This document shows positions 12,763 to 24,117 of a stretch of 64,000 bases of DNA, piece by piece. The number at the start of each line of letters is the position of its first letter. Positions within the stretch are counted from its first letter, which is position 1. The stretch lies in assembly GCA_900312665.1 (NCBI GenBank), contig ONZQ02000002.1, positions 2,629,863-2,693,862 on the forward strand. The letters run 5' to 3'. The notes below the pieces were generated by a model that saw only the letters and a program-made list of their open reading frames with translations, was not told the origin of the DNA and did not search any database. Source of the stretch: Cephalotrichum gorgonifer. Its lineage: Eukaryota; Ascomycota; Sordariomycetes; Microascales; Microascaceae. The translations under genes and the position numbers were made by a program.

Positions 12763-14595
12763 ATGATGACTCGGTCAAATGGCTCAGCCCCGCGTTGGGG
12801 CCGCGTCGCCTCCGACGAGGAGGGTGCTGGCTTCCTGAGGACAGAGGGTCCAAGCTACTACGGAAGGGACCCAGAGAAGTCGTTCCGCCCCATCCCCCGG
12901 CGCCGGAGCCGACTCGTCCAATTCCTAGCTGGCCCGGCAGAGCCCCAGCCGCATGTCGTGCGACCGATCCTTCCGTACCTCCAGCGGTGGCCCATAACCC
13001 TCTGCGATCGCTTCGCCTCCCGCCCAATTTGGAAGGGCTTCCTGACTGGCGCCTTCTTCATCCTGTGGCTTACGGCCTTCTTGTTCATCTTAATCGGGAC
13101 CCACCGGCCCTTCCGGGATCCCGACGGCGAGTACGTCAAGAACCTCAATTGCGACGATACCCTCTGGACCCCCGAACGATGCGGTCTCGACGGCGAGCAG
13201 TGCCGCCCCTTCACGGAGAGCCACTTCTCCTTCCGGTGTCCGGCGGGCTGCGCCGGTACAACCCCCCCGACCCCTCGTCCCGTCGGAGCCCTCGACGTCG
13301 TCGACCGCCCTCTCGTCATTGGGAGTAGCCCCTTCCGCGCGGACTCGTACCTCTGCAGCGCCGCGATCATGGCATCAGTCGTGTCCGATGCGAAGGGGGG
13401 CTGCGGGCGCATCACCCGGGTGGGGAAGCACAACACCTTCGTCGGACGGGAGACGAACGGGGTCGAATCCGTCGACTTCGATTCCTATTTCCCATACTCG
13501 TTTACCGTGTCCCCCGACCCGGACATGCCCTGTGAGGAGTACGCCGACCCGCGCGGCAAGCTCCTAGGCGCCTCTCTATTCTTTTCCGCCGTGGCCTCGC
13601 TATTTGTGACTTCCAGTGCCCTGCAGGCGTCCATCGCGCTCGTGGCAGCATTCGTACACGTGGCCTTGGTGTCGGATCCGCCGCCCGTGTCGTCATTCAC
13701 GGCGTCCGTGCTGCCCGATTTGGTCTCGACCTTGGCCTGGAGGTTCTTTCCAGCTGCATTCCTTGCTGTTGTCCTGTACAAGACTTGCGTCAGGCGGACT
13801 CTTGACGGGTTGACCGCGCAGGTGGAGAAGGTGGTCCTCTGGCTGGGTGGCCTTTGGCTCGGGGCTCTGGCGAACTACACTTTTACCTGGATCCCGGGCC
13901 CGAATTGGAGCGGATACGAGGTACGTGCTGTAACGCAAACCACTCTGCTTCTTGCCGGCGTTGTGGCAACTGCGGGGACCACGGCTGCGTGGCAGATGTA
14001 CTGTCTATGGGCCGAGGGCAGACTGGGCCGGCATCTCATCTTCTACATCGCGTCAGTGGCTTCTATCCTCGGTCTCCTCTGTATCCCTGAGGGGATGATC
14101 AACGTGCAAATTCACCCATACATCATTGCTCTACTGCTCCTCCCGGCCACTAGCATGCAGACCCGGGCTTCCCTCCTCGCACAAGGCCTCCTACTCGGCA
14201 TTGTAATACACAGCCTCGCCCACTCCGGCTTCTCGCCCCCCTTCATCCCCCGAGACCCATCGCTCACGCCAATACCGTACCCCACCATCCGGGATCCGGC
14301 CGTTTCCTTCGCGCCGGATGGCGCAAACATTACCCTAACCTTCGACCCCCCGCCGACGGGTTTCTCCGCCGATGGCGTAAGCGTCACGGTCAACGACGTG
14401 GAGCGCTTCAGGTTCGTCTATGCGGAGGTGGGGAGGACGGGGGAGAGTTTCACTTGGGGGTGGCCCGATGACATGAAGTACGATGAATATATCAGGTGTA
14501 GCTTTATAAAGGACGGAATCATTCTAGGGTATGGGGGTGCGAGTGCGTGGTTGGGGGATGGGTCCTTCAAGGGGTCGGAGGTACCTTACGAGTAG
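12763..14595 (+). CDS. LCCL domain-containing multispan membrane protein
   Basis: An intronless frame of 610 aa from the ATG at 12763; a second ATG follows immediately. The basic cytosolic N-terminus (RRRSR) leads to a first membrane helix at about residues 92-112 (FLTGAFFILWLTAFLFILI). A Cys-rich extracellular LCCL module follows at about 128-250 (CDDTLWTPERCG, then YLCSAAIMASVV and GGCGRI), with paired cysteines. After it comes a polytopic region with about seven to eight hydrophobic segments and a soluble C-terminal lobe of about 100 residues. Fungal LCCL proteins share this layout; the LCCL fold is thought to bind ligands or lipids outside the membrane, and no enzymatic role is established. 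A second-exon extension was not needed, because the frame ends cleanly in a TAG with no donor before it. Confidence 0.9.
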   Translation: MMTRSNGSAPRWGRVASDEEGAGFLRTEGPSYYGRDPEKSFRPIPRRRSRLVQFLAGPAEPQPHVVRPILPYLQRWPITLCDRFASRPIWKGFLTGAFFILWLTAFLFILIGTHRPFRDPDGEYVKNLNCDDTLWTPERCGLDGEQCRPFTESHFSFRCPAGCAGTTPPTPRPVGALDVVDRPLVIGSSPFRADSYLCSAAIMASVVSDAKGGCGRITRVGKHNTFVGRETNGVESVDFDSYFPYSFTVSPDPDMPCEEYADPRGKLLGASLFFSAVASLFVTSSALQASIALVAAFVHVALVSDPPPVSSFTASVLPDLVSTLAWRFFPAAFLAVVLYKTCVRRTLDGLTAQVEKVVLWLGGLWLGALANYTFTWIPGPNWSGYEVRAVTQTTLLLAGVVATAGTTAAWQMYCLWAEGRLGRHLIFYIASVASILGLLCIPEGMINVQIHPYIIALLLLPATSMQTRASLLAQGLLLGIVIHSLAHSGFSPPFIPRDPSLTPIPYPTIRDPAVSFAPDGANITLTFDPPPTGFSADGVSVTVNDVERFRFVYAEVGRTGESFTWGWPDDMKYDEYIRCSFIKDGIILGYGGASAWLGDGSFKGSEVPYE

Positions 14596-17500
14596 GGATA
14601 TATGGATGGTGAAGTCCATGATGAACGTATAATCCTAGCTGCTGTTCCGTAGAGGATATGTATCATCGCTCGCAAATTGCAACCCCAAAGTATACTCAAG
14701 ACCCAAAGCCGAACAATACCGAAGTACTCATACAAGATGTGTACATCGTTAGGCGTTGACATGGAGGCAGCCTTTCTATCTCCGGCCTGCATTGTATCTC
14801 CGAACTTCGTGCTTAAGGTCTTACCTTGACTCCTCAGGGCTGAGTTCGCCGTACGCGAGGATACCGCAACTCGTTTCTGCCGGGGAGAACTAGAACATCG
14901 TTGACACGTAAACTATTGGCAAGTCCCAAATAGTCCCTGTCCTGTTCTGATGTTGACCGAGAGCCCCGGCCGAGTTAAACCTATCACGGGTGTGAGAGAC
15001 GAGATATGTATGCATCTTGGGCTGCCAGGCAGAAGACGGAAGGTCAGATGCCCATGGCCAGGAGAGAAAAAGCCGAGATCCTCGACTAGTACGATTATTA
15101 ATGCAGTTGTCTCTCCCTTTCCCGGCTCACCTTTTATTCTGTTTCCTTGGCATATCGATCTAGGTGGTGTTTATATCTATTCTTAATCTCGAGTGGAAAA
15201 TATTCCGATAGCCTCTGTCCTTTCTCCGAAAGATTGAGAAGAATTTCTCGCGGCGCTTTTAAGGGGCGGCAGTGTTCGAGATATTAGACATTTATCACTT
15301 GGAACGACAAGTAAATTACACGTATTGTCTATAGGTGCACGAGGGAGCGACCTGACCTCCCTGAAAGGAGGGGATGCATTGGCATTCTGCATTGTCGTGC
15401 CAGGCAATAAGCGGTCTAGGAGTAGATTCTGGGGAGGCGTATACGAATTCTAGCCCGAAATATTAATTTAACGGATTAACAATAATGCGTCCCTGATTTT
15501 CTCTAAGAACACCAACTATTAACTCGTGGGACTTCTTACTATACGTCGCTTGTACAACTAAGGTGAATATTTCGTCTCCCTATACCGTTTCCCCCCCCCT
15601 TTTGCCCGCAGGTCCTTATGCAAGGCCATTAGTTACAAGAAATATCGAAAACATGGGCCTGTAGACAGATTATATAATAGCTGACATTCGTTTGTATTCT
15701 CGCATTCCGGCGACAGATAACATCTTGCCCCATACAGGCCGCCCCTTGGCGCCTTTTCGTTTTGTCTGAGCGTTCTCTAGTAGATGCTACATGGCGTCCT
15801 TGGCAACAAGGAGTTATATGTCGGAACCCCGCATGATCCACATTCGCCTATACGAGCTCGAGTACATGCGCACTAGGCTCTAAATTGTTGACAAGTGCGA
15901 TGTAGATAGGTGGCATATATACTGGCGCAATAAGACGTTGGTACTCCCCTAGAGTCGCGCACAGCTTGTAACTGGACTGCTGGATACCTAAGGCCCCTTT
16001 GTCTGGTCTTGAACTTGCCCGCTTCCACTCTCGGCGACGCTTAGGCAGTCATGAAACCCACGTTAAGACTTCTTTGCATTCTTTTGATAATGGATCTGAC
16101 CGATATAAATTCCGATATTACGAGACACCGGGGAATCGATTGATGTTTAGTCCGAGATTAGCGCACCTTATATACACCCTTGCTTCCATTTACCTCCTCA
16201 TTCCCACTTGCGGCACTAGGTTATATGCTGCGCTGTTGAGAACCCCGCTCGTGTGCATCCTTGCACCAGGCACGTCATACACTAGACACACAATAGGATT
16301 TTCATATCAGCAGGGTGCCCCCGGCTGAAACGTCCAGAAGATAGCCCTCCGCGGAGCGGTGCTCTCTAGTACTTACATGCAAACGGTGACGCGTAGCTCG
16401 GTAACCTAAATCGTGGCGGATAAGGAGCGGGCACGGGATGAGGCGATCACGCGGGGAGGATGAACGCCCCATCCGACTGGGTAGGTAACACACCTCTTCA
16501 ATACGTGCAGCGATGGAACGGAGGGTCCGACTGGGCTGTCACTATTGTGTAACACCACCTCATGTACCATGCTTTCTGAACCGACACGAGTGCTCTGTAG
16601 ATCACGATGACCAGGACAAGGTTCGGAAAGGACAGGAATCCGCGGAGCACATAGCGGGATTTTATCGTCTATGTTGCGCTGTAAGAATACCCAGACTCGA
16701 ATGATGCGTCAGTCAAATATTGATTCCTGAACATGAGATTGTGAAGTGGTGGAAGGGGAATGTGGCCTGTTGAAGAAGGTCTGGAAATCTCTCAAAAATG
16801 CCGCTGGAGCCGAATCTGACTGCACAACGGCTTACTACCGGCATGGTTCATCCCGAATGTGGCTTCGGTAAATATGATAATATACAGAATGGGAAAAGAT
16901 AAACCAACCAGGCCCCTTAAGATCATCCCAGGACCGGGCGAGGGAGAGCTGCCAACAAAGCTTATCGGCCCGCCGACCAAATGCGCGCTAGAACCCTTGT
17001 AGAAGCTTATCACCCCACTATAAATAGCTTAAAACTCACCCCGCGACGGCCAACGTCACCGCTTCTGTAAATCGGGAGACACCGAGCGGCGGCCCCCGGC
17101 TCCTTGGGTGTGGTATCCAACGTTTTCGGAGTCGCAATATTGGGACGATCTGCTATCCTATTTGAGGGCGCAGGCTGGGGTAGATAGTGCTGCGAATCCC
17201 GTTTCAGCCCATCAGCTCGTCATCTCTGCGCCACTCACCGCGCGAATCCCCCCACCGCGTTCGGGTTCGGCGCAGGTTCGAGGGGGATCCCACCCAGCAC
17301 AAAGGCCGACCTGTTCCTGCTTGCGTATACCTCACGTGGGAAAACCAACGGTGGCACGAAACCCGGATGTTTTGGGGGTTTCTCTTATGTAGTATCTCTA
17401 TAAAATCCCGCATAGCTTAAAGCCATCAGAGTTGCCTTTATATCTAGTGCAGCCTCGTTTATGTCCTGGAAACCTTAACTCCCAAGAGCTCTCGTTATCG

Positions 17501-17692
17501 CCAAGCTCCAAGTCCCAAATTCCGAGATTGATAAATCTTCCCCTTTCACACCATTTTGAGCCTCTCCGTTCGACCGACATCATTTCTTAAACCCCCGCCC
17601 CCCCACGCCCCCCACGACGACGTAGTCCTGCCTCTTTCCCTGCTCTCAACAGTTTCTTGTTACACACCCCGCGCCTCGCACCAGCCGCCGCC
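14596..17692. other. Gene-free tract of 3.1 kb
   Basis: No gene is supported. Composition is AT-richer than the flanking genes with many TpA steps. No transposase, reverse transcriptase or repeat pair was recognised by eye. The right end holds the carbonic anhydrase promoter. Confidence 0.45.
17399..17405 (+). promoter_or_regulatory. Candidate TATA box of carbonic anhydrase gene
   Basis: TATAAAA lies about 290 bp upstream of the carbonic anhydrase ATG and is followed by a CT-rich leader. Assignment is by position and consensus only. Confidence 0.4.
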
Positions 17693-18408
17693 ATGCCTGC
17701 CCTCAGAGAACATATCATGGAGGCTTCGAAGAGATACTCGAATGGATTCAAACACAAGGGCCTTGCCTCGCCACCATCCAACCACTTTATCTTCGTCACC
17801 TGCATGGATGCCCGTATCGATACGGCCCAGGCATTCGGGATTGCAGTTGGCGAGGCGCATGTCATTCGAAATGTGAGTTTCACATTTTCCGGGGGGTTCT
17901 CTCCCCATAATCCTCAGACAGAACGCGGCCTTGAAGCAGAGAGCTAACTGGTTTTACCCCCTTTGGAACTAGGCCGGCGGATCTGCCGCAGACGCCCTCC
18001 GCAGCATCGTGATCTCGCAGCAGCTCCTGGGTACCAAGGAAATCGCTATAATAAAGCATACGAAATGCGGCATGGACGGCCTGAAGAACGAGGTGGTTCA
18101 CGCCACGATACTGCGGAACCTGGGGTGAGAATCCTCCAACCCCCACGTCTACTCCTCCTAGCCTCGCCGCTACCCCCACAACAAAAAGCTGTCCAATTTT
18201 ACTAATGAAATGTGCTGAACTTAGGATCGAGGCCATCGCCGAGGTCAAGAGCAGGAACATGATTGACTTCGTCCCCATATCGGGCGTCGCGCAGGGCGTC
18301 ATCGACGATGTCGAGTTCCTGAAAGCGTCGCCGTTGATTCACAAGGATATCGAGGTTACTGGGTGGGTCTACGACGTCGAAACCGGGTCCACGAAGAGGA
18401 TTATCTGA
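17693..18408 (+). CDS. Short beta-class carbonic anhydrase
   Basis: Exons are 17693-17872, 17973-18124 and 18225-18408, giving 171 aa; both introns are 100 nt, and the second has ACTAATG upstream of its TAG acceptor. The ATG is preceded by GCCGCCGCC, a strong start context. The enzyme interconverts CO2 and bicarbonate using zinc. Zn ligands are visible: Cys in CMDARID (C-x-D-x-R, the Asp/Arg dyad) encoded in exon 1, and His/Cys in HTKCGM in exon 2, with the AGGSA glycine motif at the exon 1/2 junction. At 171 residues it matches the compact cab-like beta-CA type rather than the longer fungal type of 220 or more. No targeting peptide is seen, so a cytosolic location is inferred. An in-frame upstream TTG at 17657 is not a credible start. 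Confidence 0.92.
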
Positions 18409-20176
18409 GGATCCCAAGAGAGCATACTACAAAGCGAATATTCCGTCTTTCACTTAAGATACTGGTTTCTCTGGATTGAGGAGTACGGCGGCGGCGGTTT
18501 GCCTGATTCATCGTTTCGTTTTTCAATTTATAGGAGTAGCAGGGACAGAGGAACACAACACGGTGTTGTAGAGGTGAATTGAAGAATTCTAGACTCTACC
18601 AAGGCCTAGCCACTATACATTACGCAACCCCTTACCCCGAATATCCCTACCCATAGCTAGGGGGTGAGAACAGCGCTGCACGGGGCTTGGCCAATACCAA
18701 AGGACATGACCTAATAAAACTGGTGAAACTAATACATGTATGTGCCGTATGTGTCTATATTTTAATACCCAGTGTTGAGCCAGTGCGCAACCGGATATGA
18801 CTTGGTTAGTTATACATATTATGCGGCCTAGTCGTAGATGTAGTTCCCATGTGAGCCGGTCGTGTAAGAAATCTCGGTCAAGGACACCGTCGTGGAGAAC
18901 TATTGTGGAACGAGTGGTCGGGCTGTCCCGTCCGTCCCACATATGAAACGTCCTCCCCGGCCCGCCACACCACGAACCACTGCACTAAACGAGAGCACCT
19001 AACCCTGGTTGCTGTTAGTCATGTATATTCCTCACGATCCCGCAAAACTAGAGCATCTCATAGCATGGCAGGTAAAGGGGCTAGTTCGGTACCCTTACGT
19101 CTCTCTGATGTGTATTCAAGAACTTCCTAGTTGCATCGTACGGCGGATCCACGGATCTCTTAAGTGATTTGTTGCCCCATTCACCACCCCGAACTCTCCT
19201 ATTGGACTGGCGGACCCCATTAACAACCGGTTTTACCCGCGAGGGGCAAGTCGGCCTCATGACCAAACAAGTAGAGAAAAGTATTCATGGCTCACACCCA
19301 AGAACGCCAGTAAGGTATCTCGCAGCCTAGCACCCCAGCTACTGACCTCAGCGCCAACATCGAAGTGCCCGGGAAGACCCAGGCCAAAGGGCCCTCCAAA
19401 ACGTCCAGCATCAGACCTAGTCTGCCCTTAGTAGAAGAATGTCTAGCCCTCGGGCTCCTCAAACCCTTCACCCTTAGCTTTGACTGTTTGGTAGCCGTCT
19501 AGGTACTATGCCTTAAGTGGCTCGTGGGCCGTGAGATATCACAGTAAATTCGAGTGCTATAGGCCTAGGAGGTTACGAAGCGCGTTGGTTGGTGGTATTG
19601 TACTAGTCACAAGGTAGTCTAGGACGGAGCATGGGAGCCAGGATACGAACACTGAGATATACCACTGCGGTGCCGGCGTCACCTCACTTCATTGTATACT
19701 ATTGTGTCTAAACCCTCCTCTAAGCATTGTCTAACATGAGGTCCGCGGGATATAAACGATAAGCTAGCATGGATAACGAGGTTCAAGCCCAGGCTACTAT
19801 CACAATGAGGATAACGGACACCTCATCCGAGGAGGTCTTCAATGAGGGCTACGGTGGGTTGGGGGCAAGGAATAGAAGCCAGAACAGGGTGGCCCTCGTT
19901 ACAGGGGAGGATAGGAAGCGAGTATGAACAAGACCAAGCAAGATTGCAGAACGCCTACCAACAACAACAAGTGTCTGCCTTATTTGAAAGCTAGAATAGT
20001 TCCATTGAGAAGATACGCCACAAATCGACATGCTTAACAAATGCCCCCAGTATATACGTCAAATCATGAACTCTATCGTCAAACACCCTCTTAAAGTCAT
20101 CCCAGCGCCATATTACTTCACAACCCCCCTTCCCCAAAGGAGATACCGAAATGCCGCTCCCTAGTCAGCTCTCCCT
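18409..20176. other. TpA-rich gene-free spacer, possible degraded repeat
   Basis: No gene is supported. The stretch is rich in TpA; by hand count positions 19561-19620 have six TpA against one ApT, and 18601-18660 nine against five. That fits repeat-induced point mutation of an old transposon, but no recognisable protein or terminal repeat remains. Confidence 0.4.
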
Positions 20177-21916
20177 CTATGACCCGCCAGCAGCGTATTG
20201 CTTTTGTAATGCCTCTACCTCCCGTTGTAGAGCGGTCAGGTCAGCCAGAATAAGCCCCGCCTGGCCGCCGTCAGTGGCAACCCCCGCCCCATCGCCTGCC
20301 CCTCCCTCGTCCATCTCCCGTACGGTCCCCACCCCGACCTGGGCCCCGGTTCCGTTGTCCGCAGGCCCCTTCAAGATTTCCGGCGGTGACTCGAGACTTC
20401 CCCGACTACTCCCCCGTTGCCTCCTAGGTGGAGGCGGCGGGGCAGGCTCTCCGCTCTTCGTCACCACTCGCTTAGCAACCCCCTCCACACTACTATTCTT
20501 CGGCTTATGCCTCGTGGAGGCAGACCTAGTGGGGGGCGGGGGAGGGGCCTGTTTCGAGTTCGACGGGATGTCCGAGGGTGGATGACCGCGAGGGCTGGTG
20601 GGGTGGTGACTCGCGTCCGGAACCACAAAGTGCGGTGTCGACGGCGTGGACACGGGCTGCGCGGCTACGGAGGTTACGGAGGGATTGGACCGGTGGGCAG
20701 GCCGTCGAGGCGGTGGGGGCGCGGGGGCGGAGTGGCGGATGCTCTCGGTCCGCGAGTGCGTTGAGTCCACCGACGACCTCCGCTGCAGCTCGGATATATG
20801 TATTGTCGGACTCGTAACGGCAGCACGGCTGTCGGGTAGGTTACCATCTGGTCGGCTCCGGCGAGGCGGTGGCGCGGGCGTCGGCCGCTTAGGAACCGCG
20901 GGGACGTCATGTGCCGACACGGCCGGGCTCGGCGGTTCCGAAGACTCCGGTACCTTGCCTGCCGCCTCGCGGTCAAAGATGGACTCGTTATATTCGTCTG
21001 AGGGGGTGCGTGCCGGGGCGGACGGCAGAGGCTTATTGAAATCCGAGGGCGTCCGCGGGAGCGGTGGGGACGTCGTCGATGATTGATCGTCTACCAGTTG
21101 GAGACGTATAGCCTTCCCGTGGCGCGAGCTTGGGGGAGGTGGCTTCTTCTTCTGGGCGGGAGAAGGTGGCTCATCTGATCGGGGTGGGGCGGCGCGCTCG
21201 TCAGAGCCGGGATGACGCGTACCTCCCCTCGATGTTTCGGAAGAGTGGGGTTCGGTGCCTGGGCTTCGAGGGGACGTGAGAGGAGAAGTTGTGGAGGCGT
21301 GTGACGTGGTTTCTGTCGTCGGCGCGGCTGTCTCGGGAGCGGCGGAAGGGGTGGTAGTAGCTTGGGATGGTTGGACTGCGGGGTTATTCACATCGGTCTG
21401 CCCAGTCAGGAGCAGCCGGCGGAAGGCCTCGACATCCATCGAGGCCCTCCCCGGTATGCGCGCCGGTGGTCTCATCTCCTCGTGATCCCGGCTGGGTTCT
21501 ATATCCTGTAGCGTCCTACTGAAGGGGTTTCGCTGCGGGGGTCCCGGCTGGGTCGGGACTTTGGTGTCGGGTTCGTCCTCGCCGCGGGCCCCGTCGAATG
21601 GATCCCGGGCATCCCATCGCCCACGCACGGGTGATCCGGCATCTATAGGGCTGTCCAATTCCGAGTCGGACGACGACAGGGGAGACGGGGTTTGAACGCG
21701 AACTCGTTTCGCGGGTTTTGTCTTTCGTTCGGTAGGCTTGGCATCGGTGGCGGGAGCTGTCGCTGCATCTGACGGGGGGTGGTTTCGAGGAGGGCCGTCA
21801 TCGTGCACGGTCGAGTCGGTTGGAGGAGTCGGGTTCGGGGCCAAGGTCGGAGCGACGGTGGCAAGGTTGGCCTTCCTCCTGAAGGGATTGTTTGAGTTTT
21901 GAAAATCAGCAGGCAT
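20177..21916 (-). CDS. Proline-rich low-complexity protein with NPF motifs
   Basis: An intronless frame; the chosen ATG at 21916 gives 579 aa starting MPADFQNSNNPFRRK. Two Asn-Pro-Phe motifs (NNPFRRK near residue 9 and RNPFSRTLQDIE near 130) could bind EH domains, as in endocytic adaptors. A short conserved-looking block, RASMDVEAFRRLLLTG, follows the second. The middle is Pro/Ser/Thr-rich and probably disordered, with many poly-Pro plus Arg stretches (PPPPPRRQR) of the SH3-ligand type. The C-terminus ends in a short helix (LTALQREVEALQKQY) that may form a coiled coil. A role in endocytosis or actin patches is an inference from these motifs; I do not recognise a named family. The frame extends 44 codons further upstream, but that part looks like untranslated sequence. 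Confidence 0.82.
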   Translation of the reverse strand: MPADFQNSNNPFRRKANLATVAPTLAPNPTPPTDSTVHDDGPPRNHPPSDAATAPATDAKPTERKTKPAKRVRVQTPSPLSSSDSELDSPIDAGSPVRGRWDARDPFDGARGEDEPDTKVPTQPGPPQRNPFSRTLQDIEPSRDHEEMRPPARIPGRASMDVEAFRRLLLTGQTDVNNPAVQPSQATTTPSAAPETAAPTTETTSHASTTSPLTSPRSPGTEPHSSETSRGGTRHPGSDERAAPPRSDEPPSPAQKKKPPPPSSRHGKAIRLQLVDDQSSTTSPPLPRTPSDFNKPLPSAPARTPSDEYNESIFDREAAGKVPESSEPPSPAVSAHDVPAVPKRPTPAPPPRRSRPDGNLPDSRAAVTSPTIHISELQRRSSVDSTHSRTESIRHSAPAPPPPRRPAHRSNPSVTSVAAQPVSTPSTPHFVVPDASHHPTSPRGHPPSDIPSNSKQAPPPPPTRSASTRHKPKNSSVEGVAKRVVTKSGEPAPPPPPRRQRGSSRGSLESPPEILKGPADNGTGAQVGVGTVREMDEGGAGDGAGVATDGGQAGLILADLTALQREVEALQKQYAAGGS

Positions 21917-22785
21917 CGTGACTGGGAGACAGACAGACGCCTGCCTGTTTGCGGGGCTGTTGGTGGGACAGAACAGTTTGGAGTTAGGGGAAGTAAAGGC
22001 TACGACAAAGCCATGATCGGGGCAGCTAGTGGAGAGCGAGCAGTTCAATTCAGGGCCAGTATGAATTGTGATATACGGCTGCCTGCGCCAAGATATGTCG
22101 GGAGAGAAGGGAGCGGGTTCCTGAGGGAGGTGAAGGTCCGAAGCAACCCCTCACAATTGACTATTCCGCATGCGTAATTCCCCGCAGGGGGTTTGGGACC
22201 AAGCAGCTCGGGCGTGATGCCATGCGCTATCAAGGCGGCTTGGGGGCATTAGGAGAGCAGGGTGGGGATGGTCCGTGCGCCTCAGAGCATAATGTAATGT
22301 AATGTGGTGAGTTGGACGAGGTTTTTCCACCTTCCTTCCTTCCTGCCGTTGTCCAGTCCACCCACCCTGGCAAAATTGCTGATTTCGCTTTAGCGAGAGC
22401 ATCTTATTTCACGAGATTCCTCTCCCCGCGCTCCCGACATTACCTCAGCACGAGTTGGGGATCCTCACATGTGCCGAACCGCGGCCGGGGCCGGCTAGAT
22501 GCCTTGCTGGATTCACTGCAGAGAAGGTCAGGTCATTTCAATGGGATAAATTGTGGGCTCCAAAGCTTCACGCCGCCGATTCTATCTAGCTGTCCACACC
22601 ACCCTCCCTCCCTTGCTAAACGACCGCCCTCCGATTCCGACCCATGCGGATGCGGCTACCCTGCTACCCAAGCGAGCCCACTAGCCGGGGTGTAACACCG
22701 ACTATGATTATCCTCGGCCGATATCCTACCGGCTCTGGCCCCAATGCTATGCCCGCCGCTCCCCGGCCATGTTCGTTAACGCGGT
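21917..22785. other. Intergenic region between two minus-strand genes
   Basis: This contains the promoter and leader of the proline-rich gene and the 3' region of the carboxypeptidase. It includes a GC-rich inverted repeat, CCCCGCAGGGG, near 22180. No gene is seen. Confidence 0.5.
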
Positions 22786-24117
22786 TTACCGCCCCCTCAA
22801 ACCAGCCTCGGCAGCGGCGAGCAGGAACTCCATGAGCCCGGCCCCGACCTGTCGGATGTTGTTGTTGAACTCCGCTTCTTTTACGTAGAACGGACACACG
22901 ACGGCCTCATTGTTATCCTGGCCAAACTCCAGCGTCAGACCGTGGGCAGCACCAAGCTTCGAGTCCAGCAGGTTCCGCGCCGACACGTAATCCGACAGTG
23001 CGCCCGACGTCGCGTATAGGTTGATGGACTGCGTGGCCGTCATCGGGGTCCTCAAGCCGGTGATGGCGCTGTTCATGGCATCGGCGACACGTACCGACAC
23101 GAAGCTGTCTTGCTTCCACACGTCGAGTTCCTGGTACGACCTGTACTCTGTCTCGTTTGTGTCTACCAGTACCCCTCGCACGCCGTCGTACTCCTCGTTC
23201 AGGATGTTCATGTTCGGGTCCGTGATCTGGTTGAAGTCGTCACCCCAGGAGTAGAGGACTAGACCGGCGAAGGAGTGTATGTCGAGCGTCCAGGAGATGG
23301 ACTTGAACTTGTTGAGGGCCCACTTGACGTTTCGGGTTTCGGGCTCGGAGAAGACCTTTGTCCCGTGGTAGACATCGCTGGCTGGGTCATCGGATGCGAT
23401 GCCGGTGTTGCCACCGGTCACCTCGGGCGAGAAACTCTTCTTGTAGTCCCAGAGGAAGTCGAAGTTCCGGTTGAGGTCCACGGGCGCGGTCGGGTTGCGG
23501 TTCCTGCGCCAGCATTTGTCCGTCTCCTGGTCGTATGCGACGCCATCCGGGTTCAACAGGGGCATGAACACGATGCCCACGTCGAGCGCCTGGTTCACCT
23601 CTTTGTTGGTATACCGCCTCCCGCCATACGTCACCCCCGTCTTCTCCCTCTTCGCCCAGAGCAAGTCGGCGATGAAGTAGACGAGGTTGTCGGGCCCACC
23701 CCTCTCTCTGGCGTGGATCCCCGCAGTGAAGAAGGCGCTGTACAGCGTGTCACCCTTTCCCTTCGCCTTTCCCCCGCCGACCTTTGCGCCGAACATCGTC
23801 GCGCCCTCGGCCGTTTCCTCCGGAGCATTGAACACCTCTATCTTGAACTCCTTCGCCAAGGAGTCGATGGCGGATCGTAGCTCCGCGGGGTTCATGACGC
23901 TGGTGACAGTCGTGTCACCAGGCTGTGTGCCCAGCCCACGGGGGACCTTATTTTTCCACCGGTTCCCCGTGCCGATGGGAATCGTCTCGCTTGCCTGGCG
24001 ACTCATGAGGTGCATATCGGGGCGCGGGCCGCCCTCCCTCTCCCAGGGGAGTAAGCAAGCGCTTACGGCCCCTACGAGGAGGGGAATTTGGAGCAAGAAG
24101 GGAGTTACGGCAACCAT
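22786..24117 (-). CDS. Secreted M14 zinc carboxypeptidase
   Basis: An intronless frame of 443 aa. A hydrophobic signal peptide (about residues 1-20) precedes a short pro-like region and an M14 peptidase domain. Visible catalytic elements are H135 and E138 in GIHARE (Zn ligands), the substrate-binding Arg in DLNRNF, the third Zn ligand His in LDIHSF, and the general-base Glu in LTLEFGQ near the end. The family removes C-terminal residues from peptides; this one should act outside the cell on environmental protein. A glycine/lysine-rich insert (GGGKAKGKG) lies before the first metal motif. Specificity (A- or B-type) is not obvious. The C-terminus ends soon after the catalytic domain, with no anchor. 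Confidence 0.93.
   Translation of the reverse strand: MVAVTPFLLQIPLLVGAVSACLLPWEREGGPRPDMHLMSRQASETIPIGTGNRWKNKVPRGLGTQPGDTTVTSVMNPAELRSAIDSLAKEFKIEVFNAPEETAEGATMFGAKVGGGKAKGKGDTLYSAFFTAGIHARERGGPDNLVYFIADLLWAKREKTGVTYGGRRYTNKEVNQALDVGIVFMPLLNPDGVAYDQETDKCWRRNRNPTAPVDLNRNFDFLWDYKKSFSPEVTGGNTGIASDDPASDVYHGTKVFSEPETRNVKWALNKFKSISWTLDIHSFAGLVLYSWGDDFNQITDPNMNILNEEYDGVRGVLVDTNETEYRSYQELDVWKQDSFVSVRVADAMNSAITGLRTPMTATQSINLYATSGALSDYVSARNLLDSKLGAAHGLTLEFGQDNNEAVVCPFYVKEAEFNNNIRQVGAGLMEFLLAAAEAGLRGR

Noticed and set aside
19630..19680. tRNA-like T-loop sequence (GTTCGTATCC on the minus strand)
   Set aside because: The flanking bases do not form a T stem, acceptor stem or cloverleaf.
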